Shown: piece after piece, positions 8,443 to 17,344 of the stretch
Position numbering within the stretch: the stretch's first letter is position 1
Layout: every line of letters starts with the position of its first letter
NCBI RefSeq assembly: GCF_000787815.1
Contig: NZ_BBPO01000012.1
Coordinates: 7,668 to 68,228, forward strand
DNA from: Streptacidiphilus neutrinimicus
Lineage (GTDB): Bacteria > Actinomycetota > Actinomycetes > Streptomycetales > Streptomycetaceae
Length of the DNA: 60,561 nucleotides
Direction of reading: 5' to 3'
Position numbers and translations under genes: made by a program
The notes under the pieces: generated by a model
Told to the model about the DNA's origin: nothing
Seen by the model: the letters and a program-made list of their open reading frames with translations, nothing else
Databases searched by the model: none

Positions 8443-8466
8443 TAGGATGGGTGACGGCCTGTCACC
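8443..8466 (+). promoter_or_regulatory. Candidate promoter -10 and overlapping inverted repeat upstream of osmC
   Basis: TAGGAT (8443-8448) looks like a -10 element. It is followed at once by the inverted repeat GGTGAC-GGCCT-GTCACC (8450-8466) at the expected transcription start. The layout suits a repressor operator for a peroxide-response gene, but no regulator gene is adjacent. Confidence 0.4.
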
Positions 8467-8487
8467 AGCACCGAACGGAGGCCCCCG

Positions 8488-8913
8488 GTGGCCACGACCC
8501 GCACCGCGCACACGACCTGGGAAGGCAACCTGCAGGAGGGCCAGGGCGTCGTCGCCATGAAGTCCTCCGGCATCGGGGAGTTCCCGGTCTCCTGGCCCTC
8601 GCGCGCCGAGCAGGCGAACGGGAAGACCAGCCCGGAGGAGCTGATCGCCGCGGCGCACAGCTCCTGCTTCTCCATGGCGCTCTCCTTCGGCCTGAGCAAC
8701 GCCGGCACTCCGCCCACCAAGCTGGAGACCACCGCCGACGTGACCTTCCAGCCGGGCACCGGCATCACCGGCATCCACCTGACCGTGGTGGGCACCGTGC
8801 CCGGCCTGGACGAGGCGGGCTTCGCCAAGGCGGCCGCGGACGCCAAGGCCAACTGCCCGGTCAGCCAGGCCCTGAGCGGCACGACCATCACCCTGACCGC
8901 GTCGCTCGGCTGA
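8488..8913 (+). CDS. OsmC/Ohr-family peroxiredoxin
   Basis: Detoxifies organic hydroperoxides with paired thiols. The 141-residue product carries both family cysteines: Cys60 in AAHSSCFSMALS and Cys123 in KANCPVSQALSG. The flanking strand WEGNLQEGQGVV is present, as is EFPVSWPSRAE, the wording of the OsmC rather than the Ohr branch. Start GTG 8488 with CGGAGG upstream. It is monocistronic, with its own -10 and inverted repeat, and is probably induced by stress. Confidence 0.92.
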   Translation: MATTRTAHTTWEGNLQEGQGVVAMKSSGIGEFPVSWPSRAEQANGKTSPEELIAAAHSSCFSMALSFGLSNAGTPPTKLETTADVTFQPGTGITGIHLTVVGTVPGLDEAGFAKAAADAKANCPVSQALSGTTITLTASLG

Positions 8914-9078
8914 ACCGGCCCGCAACCGAACTCCTGACCGGACAGCTCCTGGACGGGGCCGGCACCCCAAGGCCTACACCCGAAGCGCTCCGCCTGAACA
9001 GGAAAGCTCCGGTCGCTCACCGGAATGGGCGAACGAGGGCGCGCAGATACAGCGAATGTCCCGCTCGCGGGGGTGAAT

Positions 9079-9111
9079 CGGCCCCGGAATGCTGGATTGA
9101 TTCCGGGGCCG
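9079..9111. terminator. Strong hairpin between osmC and the GGDEF-EAL gene
   Basis: Perfect 12-bp stem (CGGCCCCGGAAT / ATTCCGGGGCCG) with a 9-nt loop. It lies 165 bp after the osmC stop and just upstream of the next -10 element. It most simply ends upstream transcription and insulates the next promoter. Confidence 0.6.
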
Positions 9112-9116
9112 CTGCC

Positions 9117-9122
9117 TACGAT
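9117..9122 (+). promoter_or_regulatory. -10 element of an apparently leaderless gene
   Basis: TACGAT, with the GTG start codon seven bases after it, so transcription would begin at or next to the start codon. No convincing -35 at standard spacing was seen, and there is no ribosome-binding site before the GTG. Both facts fit a leaderless transcript. Confidence 0.45.
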
Positions 9123-9129
9123 CGCCACC

Positions 9130-11058
9130 GTGCGTAGTGGCCCGTCCGGTCCCCCCGGCTCTCCCGAGGACTTCGGCGCCCTCGGCGCCCTCGGCGCTGT
9201 GGACGCCCTCGGGGAGCGGATGACGCTCGGAGACCTGGAGGGCCTCGACCGGCTGAAGGAGTTCCGGCCGGCCGGCGCAAACGCCTCCGGTGCGGTCGGG
9301 CCCAACCCGTCCGGCGCGGTCGGCGAGCGCGGCGGCCCGGTGGATCGGCGCAGTCTCGAGGACGCGCTGCGGGCCAGCGAGAACCGCTTCCGGGCGGCCT
9401 TCGTCGACGCCGGCATCGGCATGGCGCTGGTCGACCGGGACGATCTGATCATCGAGGCCAATCCGGCCCTGGCCGAGATGCTCGGGCACACCGTGCCCGA
9501 GCTGATGCGGATGCACATCCACCAGCTGATGGACGTGGAGGAGCGCGCCCGGCATCTCTACCGGCAGCTCGTTCGGGGCGAGCGGGACCGGGTGCGCCTG
9601 GAGAAGCGGCTGCGGCACCGTCAGGGCCACGCGGTGTGGACCAACATCACCGTGTCCCTGATCCGCGATTCGACGGGCGAGCCGCTCTACACGCTCGCCA
9701 TGGTGGAGGACGTCTCCGAGGCGCGGCGCCTGGGCGACCGGCTCCAGTACCAGTCGATGCACGATCCGCTGACCGGGCTGCCGAACCGGGCGCTCTTCTT
9801 CGAGCGGCTGGCGGACGCCTGCGCCGAGGCCGACCAGCGGATCGGGCTCTGCTACCTGGATCTGGACGGCTTCCAGGCGGTGAACGACACGCTCGGCCAC
9901 CCGGTCGGGGACGAGCTGCTGGTGGCCGTGGCGCGTCGGCTGGAGCACCGGTTCTCGCCGCGCGGCCATCTGGTCGCGCGCGTGGGCGGGGACGAGTTCG
10001 CGGTGCTGGTGCCGCGCAGCGCGGGCGCGGAGGAGCTGACGGCCCTGGCGGCGGAGGTCGTCGAGGTCCTCGACGCCCCCTACGACCTGGCGGACCGGCG
10101 GGTCGCGGCGACGGCCAGCGTCGGCGTGGTGGAGCGGCCCGTCCCCGGCACCTCGCCGACGGAGCTGGTCCGGGACGCGGACGCGACACTGAGCTGGGCC
10201 AAGTCGGACGGGCGCTCGCGCTGGGCGCTCTACGATCCGGAGCGGGTCGCGACGCAGATGACGCGGCAGGTCCTGGCCACCACGATGAGGCCGGCGCTGG
10301 AGCGCGGCGAGTTCCTGCTGGAGTACCAGCCCCTGGTGGAGCTGGCGACAGGCCGGCTGCAGGGTGTCGAGGCGCTGGTGCGCTGGCGGCATCCCGAGTT
10401 CGGCCGCCTCGCGCCGGATCGTTTCATCCAGATCGCCGAGGAGACCGGCGCGATCGTCCCGCTGGGCCACTGGGTCCTCGAGGAGGCCTGCCGCCAGACG
10501 CGCGCCTGGCTCGACCGCTTCCCCGACGCGCGGCTGCTGGTCAGCGTGAACCTGGCCGCCCGTCAGTTCCGGGACTCCGACATGGTGGCGGACGTGGCCG
10601 AGGTCCTGGGCCGGACCCGACTACCCGCGCGGCTGCTGCAGCTGGAGCTGACGGAGAGCGCGGTCATGGGCCCCGCGGGTCGCCCCGTGGAGGCGCTGCA
10701 CGCGCTGGACGCGATGGGCGTGCGGATCGCGATCGACGACTTCGGCACGGGCTACTCGAACCTGGCCTACCTCAGCCGCCTGCCCGTGCACGTGCTGAAG
10801 CTGGCGAAGTCGTTCGTCGAGGGCTTCCGCACGGAGCCGTACGTCGCCGAGGAGACGGCCGGGGACGCGGTGGACGAGAAGATCGTCACGGCGCTGGTGC
10901 GCCTGGCGCACGTCCTCGGTATCACGGTCACGGCGGAGGGCGTGGAGAGCGCGGGGCAGGCCGAACGGCTGCGGCTCACCGGCTGCGACGCGGCCCAGGG
11001 CTGGCACTTCGGCAAGGCCGTCCCGGCGGAGGAGATCACCCGCCTGCTCTGCGGTTGA
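9130..11058 (+). CDS. Cyclic-di-GMP turnover protein, PAS-GGDEF-EAL
   Basis: Predicted to make and/or break c-di-GMP, the signal that controls development in Streptomyces. The order is: Gly/Ala-rich N-terminus; PAS (about residues 80-200, SENRFRAAFVDAGIGMALVD to MVEDVSEARRL); GGDEF domain with intact GGDEF at 286-290; EAL domain with EAL at 414-416, DDFGTG at 536-541 and TAEGVES. Both catalytic signatures are intact, so either activity is possible. The allosteric RxxD site five residues before GGDEF is absent. An upstream ATG (9025) would add 35 residues that read through a perfect hairpin; GTG 9130 beside a -10 element is preferred. No transmembrane segment was seen, so it should be cytosolic. 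Confidence 0.88.
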   Translation: MRSGPSGPPGSPEDFGALGALGAVDALGERMTLGDLEGLDRLKEFRPAGANASGAVGPNPSGAVGERGGPVDRRSLEDALRASENRFRAAFVDAGIGMALVDRDDLIIEANPALAEMLGHTVPELMRMHIHQLMDVEERARHLYRQLVRGERDRVRLEKRLRHRQGHAVWTNITVSLIRDSTGEPLYTLAMVEDVSEARRLGDRLQYQSMHDPLTGLPNRALFFERLADACAEADQRIGLCYLDLDGFQAVNDTLGHPVGDELLVAVARRLEHRFSPRGHLVARVGGDEFAVLVPRSAGAEELTALAAEVVEVLDAPYDLADRRVAATASVGVVERPVPGTSPTELVRDADATLSWAKSDGRSRWALYDPERVATQMTRQVLATTMRPALERGEFLLEYQPLVELATGRLQGVEALVRWRHPEFGRLAPDRFIQIAEETGAIVPLGHWVLEEACRQTRAWLDRFPDARLLVSVNLAARQFRDSDMVADVAEVLGRTRLPARLLQLELTESAVMGPAGRPVEALHALDAMGVRIAIDDFGTGYSNLAYLSRLPVHVLKLAKSFVEGFRTEPYVAEETAGDAVDEKIVTALVRLAHVLGITVTAEGVESAGQAERLRLTGCDAAQGWHFGKAVPAEEITRLLCG

Positions 11059-11194
11059 GATGCGCGGCGGGCCGCACGAAGGGCAGGCCGGACGGCCGGA
11101 CCGTGTGGACCGATGCCCCCGAACGGGTGAGGTGTGACACCTGTTCAGCTTGCATGGAGAGCACTGACGGTTCATCAGTCCATAGGCTGAAATC

Positions 11195-12703
11195 ATGTCA
11201 CAGCGTCGCCTGCTCGCGGTCCTGGCTCTCGCCATGAGCGCGCTGCTGCTCGCCTTCGCGGCCGGGGCGTGGGAGTTGGCTCCTCCGGTCGGCGCGGGGG
11301 CGGGGCGGGTCCAGAGCGGAGACGCCGTGCCCGCCGCCGGCGACGCCTCGCTGTGGGCGGACCCGACCGTGCTGCCCGCGCACGCGGTGCCCTTCGGGGC
11401 GTTCGTCGGCTCCGACTTCGCCGCCGATCGGCAGAACGAGCTCTCGGCCTGGCTGCACCGGGCGGACCTGCAGGTCGGGCACACCTACCTGCCGGGCAAC
11501 ACCTGGTCCGACATCGAGGGCTCGCCCTCGCTCCTGGCGCCCTGGGCCCAGTGGCGGCTCGCCCGTCCGGACCGGATCTTCGTACTGGCCGTGCCGATGC
11601 AGGAGCAGAACGAGGGCGACCTCGGCGACGACGAGGTCGCCGCGCTGCTCGAGCAGGCCGCGGCCGGCGCCAACGACACGCACTTCCTCACCCTGGCCCG
11701 CCGCCTGGTCGCGCTCGGGGTGCCGGACGCCGTGATCACGCTCGGCTGGGAGATGAACGGCATCACCTACACCAGCCGCTGCGGCCCGGACCCGGCCGCC
11801 TGGAAGGCCTACTGGCGGCGCATCGTCGCCGTGATGCGCAGCGTGCCGGGGCAGGACTTCCGCTTCGACTTCACCCCGAACCGGGGTCCCGACGCGCATC
11901 CGTGGACGGACTGCTATCCGGGCGACGACGTGACCGACGTCATCGGAACGGACAACTACGACCAGGGGCCCGGCGACACCTTCGCCGACTACGTGACGGA
12001 GCCGTACGGGCTGCTGGAGCAGGTGCGTTTTGCCGCGCAGCACCACAAGCCCGTCTCCTACGCGGAGTGGGGCATGTTCCGGCACGGCGACGATCCGCGG
12101 TTCGTGCGCGACATGATCGACTGGATCGAGACGCACGACACGCTCTACCAGACGATCACCGACTACTGCCCGCACGGCGTGCTGAACTGCGACGACAATC
12201 CCGAGTCCAGCGCGGTGTACCGGCAGATGATGTCGCATCAGCCGCCGCCGCTGCCGACGCCCTCGCCCAGCCCGTCGGGTTCCCCGTCCGCGTCCCCGTC
12301 CGCGTCCCCGTCCCCGTCGGCGTCCGCCTCGGCCTCCGCCTCGGCCTCGGCCTCGGGGGCGGCGTCGCCCTCCTCCTCGGTCGCCCCGTCGGCCTCCGTC
12401 CCCGCTTCCCCGTCCACGTCGCCCGGCGTCACCGCGAGCGCCGGGCCCGTCGCGAGCGCCCCACCCAGCGGGAGCGCGAGTGCCGGGGCGAGCGTGAGCG
12501 TGAACCCCACCACGAGCGTGGGCGGGAGGACAAGCACGAGCGTGCAGGCGGCCCCGACGCCGTCGCCGAGCCCGTCCTGCCACCGCCGGCGCTCCGCCGA
12601 CCCGTGCGCGGGTCTGCGGTCCCGGCCCGCGGGCGCCGGCCACCCGGCCGCGCCCGCGCCGCTGCCGACCGTTCCACGGGTCAAGCTGCCGGGTCGTTCC
12701 TGA
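11195..12703 (+). CDS. Secreted GH26-like glycoside hydrolase with low-complexity C-terminal tail
   Basis: 502 residues: signal peptide (residues 1-26), catalytic beta/alpha-barrel (about 60-345), and a tail of Pro/Ser/Ala/Thr repeats from about 350. Likely catalytic glutamates are E186 in LGWEMNG (acid/base) and E291 in YAEWGMF (nucleophile), the arrangement of family GH26 mannanases and related enzymes. Substrate is not proven. The PSPSGSPSASPSASPS-type tail resembles a linker, but no carbohydrate-binding domain follows. Instead there is an Arg-rich end (CHRRRSADPC...), so the gene may have lost or shifted out of a terminal domain. Its last 23 bp overlap the convergent permease gene. Confidence 0.8.
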   Translation: MSQRRLLAVLALAMSALLLAFAAGAWELAPPVGAGAGRVQSGDAVPAAGDASLWADPTVLPAHAVPFGAFVGSDFAADRQNELSAWLHRADLQVGHTYLPGNTWSDIEGSPSLLAPWAQWRLARPDRIFVLAVPMQEQNEGDLGDDEVAALLEQAAAGANDTHFLTLARRLVALGVPDAVITLGWEMNGITYTSRCGPDPAAWKAYWRRIVAVMRSVPGQDFRFDFTPNRGPDAHPWTDCYPGDDVTDVIGTDNYDQGPGDTFADYVTEPYGLLEQVRFAAQHHKPVSYAEWGMFRHGDDPRFVRDMIDWIETHDTLYQTITDYCPHGVLNCDDNPESSAVYRQMMSHQPPPLPTPSPSPSGSPSASPSASPSPSASASASASASASGAASPSSSVAPSASVPASPSTSPGVTASAGPVASAPPSGSASAGASVSVNPTTSVGGRTSTSVQAAPTPSPSPSCHRRRSADPCAGLRSRPAGAGHPAAPAPLPTVPRVKLPGRS

Positions 12704-14315
12704 CCTCGAGCGCGGCGACCTCCGCCTCGGTGGCCGCGCTCACCGGCACGTCCGGATGGCGGAACCAGGATCCCTGGACGGCCCACTGGATCAGCATCAG
12801 CACGAAGCCGAGCAGCAGCGAGCCGATGCCGATCACCGAGACGCCGCCTACCTTGCCCCACGGCATGGTGACGGTGGTGCTGCCGTAGTCGGGCGCGGCG
12901 TAGACGTCGAAGGCGGCGTAGCAGAAGAAGTACAGCAGCATCAGGCCGCCGAGCAGCGGCAGGATGCCCTTGAACCACAGGTCGCGGGCGCTGCGGCGGA
13001 GCACCTTGCGGAAGTACCAGACGCAGGCGAACCCGGTCAGGCCGTAGTAGAAGGCGATGCCCAGGCCGACCGAGGAGATCGAGTCGGCGAGCACGTTGGT
13101 GCTGATCCGGGTCATCAGCACGTAGAAGGCGATCGAGACCAGGCCCATCGCCACCGTCGACCAGGTCGGCGTGGCGAACCGGGGGTGCACCCGGCCGAAC
13201 TGGGACGGGATGGCCTTGTGCAGGGCCATCGAGAAGCTGGTGCGTGCGGTCGGCAGGATCGTGGTCTGGGTCGAGGCCGCGGCCGAGGTCAGCACCATGA
13301 AGATGAGCACCTTGGAGAGGAACCAGCCGAAGCCGGTGGTACCGAAGATGGCCCCGCCGAGGCCGGAGAGCACGTCCCCGGAGTTGTCCGGATTGGCCAG
13401 TCCGATGCCCTTGTCGCCGACCCCGGCGAAGGCCTGGGTGGAGGTGGAGACGAGGGCGTAGATGAGCAGCAGGATCACGGTGGAGAGCACCGCCGCCCGA
13501 CCGGGGGTGCGGGTCTTGTCGGCGGTCTCCTCGTTGACGGACACGGCCGTGTCCCAGCCCCAGTAGATGAAGACCGCGGACAGGATGCCGGCGGTCAGCG
13601 CGCTCGCCGTCGGCACCTGGAAGGGGTTGAACCAGGAGCCGGAGATGTGGATCGCGGTCGCCGGCGGGTGGCTGCCGTAGACCTTGACCAGCGCGGTCAC
13701 CGAGAGCAGCACCAGCATGGCGACCTCGACGCAGAGCAGCACGCGCTGCAGCGCGGCGGAGATCTCGATGCCGATGTAGCAGATGAAGGTCATCAGGACG
13801 ATCCAGACCACCCCGGCCACCGTCGTCCACAGGTCACTCGACGCCAGGGACGGGTGCCCGACGAGCTGGAAGCCGTAGGAGCCGGCGATCTGGGCCAGGT
13901 TGGCCATGACGATGATGTCGGCGACGATGATGCCCCAGCCGCCCATCCAGCCGGTACGCGGCCCGAACGCGCGGGCGGCCCAGGTGAAGGTCGTGCCGCA
14001 GTCCGGGTCGACCGCGTTCATCTCCTTGTACGCGTACGCGATCAGCAGCATCGGGATGAAGGCCAGGATCGTGATGATCGGGGCCTGCAGGCCGACGCCG
14101 ACCACGATGAGGCCCAGGGTGGCCGCGAGGCTGTAGGCGGGAGCGGTGGAGGCCAGGCCGATCGCCACCGAGGAGAACAACCCCAGCGCGTTGCCCCTGA
14201 GCCCCTTCTCTCCGGAACCCGAGCCGGACACCTCACCCGGTGCGACGACGACGGAGGCCCCGGAGGGATGTTCCGGGCCCGAGGGGCCCTCAGCAGGCGG
14301 AACCGAAGCACTCAT
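12681..14315 (-). CDS. APC-family amino-acid permease
   Basis: Membrane transporter of 544 residues with about twelve to thirteen hydrophobic segments. It has the family N-terminal pattern LFSSVAIGLASTAPAYSLAATLG and later AYAYKEMNAVDPDCGTTFTWA, both typical of actinobacterial APC permeases. GWDTAVSVNEETADKTRTPGRA (a central family motif) lies around residue 260. Substrate is unknown. The start was set at ATG 14315, preceded by GGAGGGTCAC; the frame stays open upstream without sensible sequence. It is convergent with, and slightly overlaps, the GH26-like gene. Confidence 0.88.
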   Translation of the reverse strand: MSASVPPAEGPSGPEHPSGASVVVAPGEVSGSGSGEKGLRGNALGLFSSVAIGLASTAPAYSLAATLGLIVVGVGLQAPIITILAFIPMLLIAYAYKEMNAVDPDCGTTFTWAARAFGPRTGWMGGWGIIVADIIVMANLAQIAGSYGFQLVGHPSLASSDLWTTVAGVVWIVLMTFICYIGIEISAALQRVLLCVEVAMLVLLSVTALVKVYGSHPPATAIHISGSWFNPFQVPTASALTAGILSAVFIYWGWDTAVSVNEETADKTRTPGRAAVLSTVILLLIYALVSTSTQAFAGVGDKGIGLANPDNSGDVLSGLGGAIFGTTGFGWFLSKVLIFMVLTSAAASTQTTILPTARTSFSMALHKAIPSQFGRVHPRFATPTWSTVAMGLVSIAFYVLMTRISTNVLADSISSVGLGIAFYYGLTGFACVWYFRKVLRRSARDLWFKGILPLLGGLMLLYFFCYAAFDVYAAPDYGSTTVTMPWGKVGGVSVIGIGSLLLGFVLMLIQWAVQGSWFRHPDVPVSAATEAEVAALEVRNDPAA

Positions 14316-14724
14316 GTGACCCTCCATGCGGACGCGTCGCCCGGCCCGCGGCGCTGCCGAACGGGTTGACGTGGGGCGCTTTGGGTTGTTTACGGCTAAT
14401 CCTCCCTCTTCAGGCGCCCAATCCGCATGGGCGACCGCATTGACTTCTTCGGCGTGGCGGCCGACTCTCGGCTGCACCCGTCACCACCCGACTGTCCCGC
14501 CGTGCCCCGCATCGCCGGCGTGACGCCCGCGCGGGACCGCACCGCCCGGCGCTTTCATCCACCCCTTCTCGCCGTGCGTCGGCGTGCGCCTGACCAGCGG
14601 TCCCCCCTACACGGCCTCCGTCCCCCGGACGAAGGTCCGGCGTGCCGGGCCGGTGAAGCGCGAGCACCTCGGCTGCGACGTCGCGCACGGCTGTGCTCCC
14701 ACCCGAGCCAACCGGAGGACAGTC
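14316..14724. other. Divergent intergenic region, 409 bp
   Basis: Separates the permease from the cholesterol oxidase gene. Seen here: a TTGACG hexamer near 14356 and a short AT-richer patch (TTTACGGCTAAT, near 14388-14400) that may be promoter elements, plus a CCGGAC-GAAG-GTCCGG hairpin at 14625-14640. No gene or RNA was recognised. Confidence 0.4.
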
Positions 14725-16461
14725 ATGGACCAGCACGATCGCGCGCGCCTGTCGCGTCGCGCCTTCCTCGGCGCGACGGCGGCCGGTGCCGCCCTGGGAG
14801 CCGTCTCGTGGACGCCCGCATTCAGGGTCACCCCCGCGGAGGCGGCCACCGCGGCTCCCCCGAACCTCCCCGCCTCGATCCCCGTCTACCAGCAGGCCTT
14901 CCGCAACTGGTCGGGGGAGATCCAGCTGAACCCCACCTGGACCTGCGCCCCGACCAGCCCGAACGACGTGGTGACCCTCGCGAACTGGGCCAACGCCAAC
15001 GGCTGGCGGCTGCGCGCCATGGGCATGGGCCACGGCTGGTCGCCGCTGCTGGAGCCGAGCGGGGCGGCGGGCGACATCCTGCTCGTCGACACGACCCAGC
15101 ACCTGACCGCCGTCACGGTGAACTCCGGCTCCCCGGCCAGTGTGACCGCCCAGGCCGGGATCACCATGGTGAACCTGCTGACGACGCTGGAGAACGCGGG
15201 CTACGGCCTGACCAACACCCCCGCGCCCGGCGACCTGACCCTCGGCGGCGTCCTGGCCATCGACGGGCACGGCACCTCCGTTCCGGCGAACGGCGAGACG
15301 CCGCTCGCGGGCAAGACGTACGGCTCGGTCAGCAACCTGGTCGTCTCGCTGACGGCCGTGGTCTGGGACCCGGGCAGCGGCGCCTACGTGCTGAAGACCT
15401 TCCAGCGCAGCGACCCCGACATCGGCGCCTTCCTCGTCCACCTGGGCCGGGCCTTCGTCACCGAGGCCACCCTGCGGGTCGGCGCGAACCAGCGGCTGCG
15501 CTGCGTCTCCACGTACACCACCCAGGTCACCGACCTGTTCGCGCCGCCCGCCTCGGCCGGTTCCAGCTCGTTCGCCGCGCTGGTGCAGCAGAGCGGCCGG
15601 GTGGAGACGATCTGGTTCCCGTTCACGACCGTGCCGTGGCTGAAGGTCTGGTCGGTCTCCCCGAGCAGGTCGTGGCTGTCGAGGGAGGTGGACAGCCCGT
15701 TCAACTACAGCTTCTCGGACTCGGTCAGCAGCCAGGAGTCCCAGTACATCTCCGACATCGTGGCCGGGAACGTCTCGGTGACGCCGACCTTCGAGAACCT
15801 GGAGATGAGCATCGTCGGCTCCGGGTTGATCGTCACCGGCACCTGGGACATCTGGGGCTGGGCCAAGAACACCCAGCTGTACGTGCGCCCGACGACCCTG
15901 CAGGTGACCGCGAACGGGTACACCATCCTGTGCCGGCGCGCCGACATCCAGCGGGTCGTCAGCGAGTTCTACAGCTATCTGAGCGGACAGCTGAGCACGT
16001 ACGCCGCGGCCGGACAGTACCCCATGAACGGCCCGTGGGAGGTCCGCGTCACCGGTCTCGACCACGCCGCCGACTGCGGCGTCCCGGGTGCGGTGGAACC
16101 GCTGCTGAGCGCGCTGAGACCGAGACCCGACCAGCCGCAGTGGGACACCGCGGTCTGGATGGACCTGCTGACCATCCCCGGCACCCCGCAGTCGCAGCAG
16201 TTCTACCGCCAGACCGAACAGTGGGTGCTCTCCAACTACACCGGCAGCTACGCGGCGGTGCGCGCGGAGTGGTCCAAGGGCTGGGCCTACTCGGGCACCG
16301 CCGCCTGGGCCGACCCGACGGTCCTCGGCAGCACCATCCCGGCGTCCTACCGCGCCGGGCAGCCCGGCTCGGCCAACTGGGACACAGCGGTGGCGACGCT
16401 GGACCGCTACGACCCCGGCCGGGTCTTCTCCAACTCCTTCCTGGATACCCTGCTGCCCTGA
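14725..16461 (+). CDS. Tat-exported FAD-dependent cholesterol oxidase (BCO2-type)
   Basis: Would oxidise 3-beta-hydroxysterols outside the cell. The 578-residue product starts with a twin-arginine signal (SRRAFLGATAAGAALGA) and a cleavage-like TPAEAAT. The FAD-binding PCMH-type domain follows: NPTWTCAPTSPNDVVTLANW, GMGHGWSPLL (the His here is a candidate for covalent FAD attachment), and APGDLTLGGVLAIDGHGT. A long substrate-binding domain ends in PGRVFSNSFLDTLLP, which matches the cholesterol oxidase substrate-binding family (PF09129) rather than the GMC-type enzyme. Start ATG 14725 with CGGAGG. The neighbouring crotonase could act in lipid or sterol side-chain breakdown, but no other steroid genes are here. 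Confidence 0.85.
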   Translation: MDQHDRARLSRRAFLGATAAGAALGAVSWTPAFRVTPAEAATAAPPNLPASIPVYQQAFRNWSGEIQLNPTWTCAPTSPNDVVTLANWANANGWRLRAMGMGHGWSPLLEPSGAAGDILLVDTTQHLTAVTVNSGSPASVTAQAGITMVNLLTTLENAGYGLTNTPAPGDLTLGGVLAIDGHGTSVPANGETPLAGKTYGSVSNLVVSLTAVVWDPGSGAYVLKTFQRSDPDIGAFLVHLGRAFVTEATLRVGANQRLRCVSTYTTQVTDLFAPPASAGSSSFAALVQQSGRVETIWFPFTTVPWLKVWSVSPSRSWLSREVDSPFNYSFSDSVSSQESQYISDIVAGNVSVTPTFENLEMSIVGSGLIVTGTWDIWGWAKNTQLYVRPTTLQVTANGYTILCRRADIQRVVSEFYSYLSGQLSTYAAAGQYPMNGPWEVRVTGLDHAADCGVPGAVEPLLSALRPRPDQPQWDTAVWMDLLTIPGTPQSQQFYRQTEQWVLSNYTGSYAAVRAEWSKGWAYSGTAAWADPTVLGSTIPASYRAGQPGSANWDTAVATLDRYDPGRVFSNSFLDTLLP

Positions 16462-16505
16462 CCGCGCCTGGGTCCCAGGCGCTCGTGAGTACGCGGGTGG
16501 TGCGG

Positions 16506-17264
16506 GTGAGCACAGCAGGGAACGCAGTACGGATCGAACGCTCCGGGCCGGTGTGGACCGTGGTCCTCTCGCGCCCGGAGCGGCGCAACGCCGTGGACGG
16601 CCCGACCGCGGCCGCGCTGTTCCGCGCGTTCGCGGAGTTCGACGCGGACGAGAGCGCGTCGGTGGCGGTCCTGTGGGGCGAGGGCGGCACGTTCTGCGCG
16701 GGTGCGGACCTCAAGGAGGCCGACGGCCCGCACGGCAACACCCTCTCGCCCGACGGCCCCGGCCCCATGGGCCCCAGCCGGATGCGCCTGGGCAAGCCCG
16801 TGATCGCGGCGGTCGCCGGCCACGCGGTGGCAGGCGGGCTGGAGTTGGCGGCCTGGTGCGACCTTCGCGTGGCGGCGGAGGACGCGGTCTTCGGGGTCTT
16901 CTGCAGGCGCTGGGGCGTCCCGCTGATCGACGGCGGAACCGTCCGTCTCCCGCGTTTGATCGGCGCGGGGCGTGCGATGGACCTGATCCTCACCGGCCGC
17001 GAGGTCCCGGCGGCGGAGGCGCTGTCGATCGGGCTGGTCAACCGGGTCGTCCCGAGCGGCACGGAACGCGAGGCGGCGGAGGAGCTCGCCCGCGAGATCG
17101 CGGGCCTGCCGCAGATCTGCATGCGCAACGACCGGCTCTCGGCGCTGGAGGCCGAGGGCCTCCCCGAGGAGCCGGCGCTGGCCAACGAGTTCCGACGCGG
17201 CATGTCGACCCTCAGCAGCGAAGGCCTCCCGGGCGCCGCCGCCTTCCGCAACCGCCACACCTGA
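16506..17264 (+). CDS. Enoyl-CoA hydratase/isomerase (crotonase) family protein
   Basis: About 252 residues with the crotonase fold: oxyanion-hole segments GTFCAGADLKE and GHAVAGGLELAAWCDL. The first catalytic Glu (in GGLELA) is present. The second Glu of classical hydratases is replaced in the stretch FCRRWGVPLIDGGTVRLPRL, so the reaction may be isomerisation, hydrolysis or another crotonase chemistry. Three in-frame GTG codons lie close together (16485, 16497, 16506); 16506 gives the usual family N-terminus. It sits 44 bp or less after the cholesterol oxidase and may be cotranscribed. Confidence 0.85.
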   Translation: MSTAGNAVRIERSGPVWTVVLSRPERRNAVDGPTAAALFRAFAEFDADESASVAVLWGEGGTFCAGADLKEADGPHGNTLSPDGPGPMGPSRMRLGKPVIAAVAGHAVAGGLELAAWCDLRVAAEDAVFGVFCRRWGVPLIDGGTVRLPRLIGAGRAMDLILTGREVPAAEALSIGLVNRVVPSGTEREAAEELAREIAGLPQICMRNDRLSALEAEGLPEEPALANEFRRGMSTLSSEGLPGAAAFRNRHT

Positions 17265-17344
17265 CCCGCCGCCCGGCCGGACAGACCTCCCCGGCCCGCC
17301 GCCCTCAGGGGATCTCAGGCGCGTTCAACGACAGGACGGACCCC

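Noticed and set aside
9025-9129. Upstream start for the GGDEF-EAL protein
   Set aside because: It would translate through a perfect 12-bp hairpin and a -10 element, and the added residues resemble no domain; GTG 9130 fits better.
14427-16484. Open frame joined upstream to the crotonase
   Set aside because: It is a shadow of the cholesterol oxidase gene in another frame; the crotonase begins only after that gene ends.
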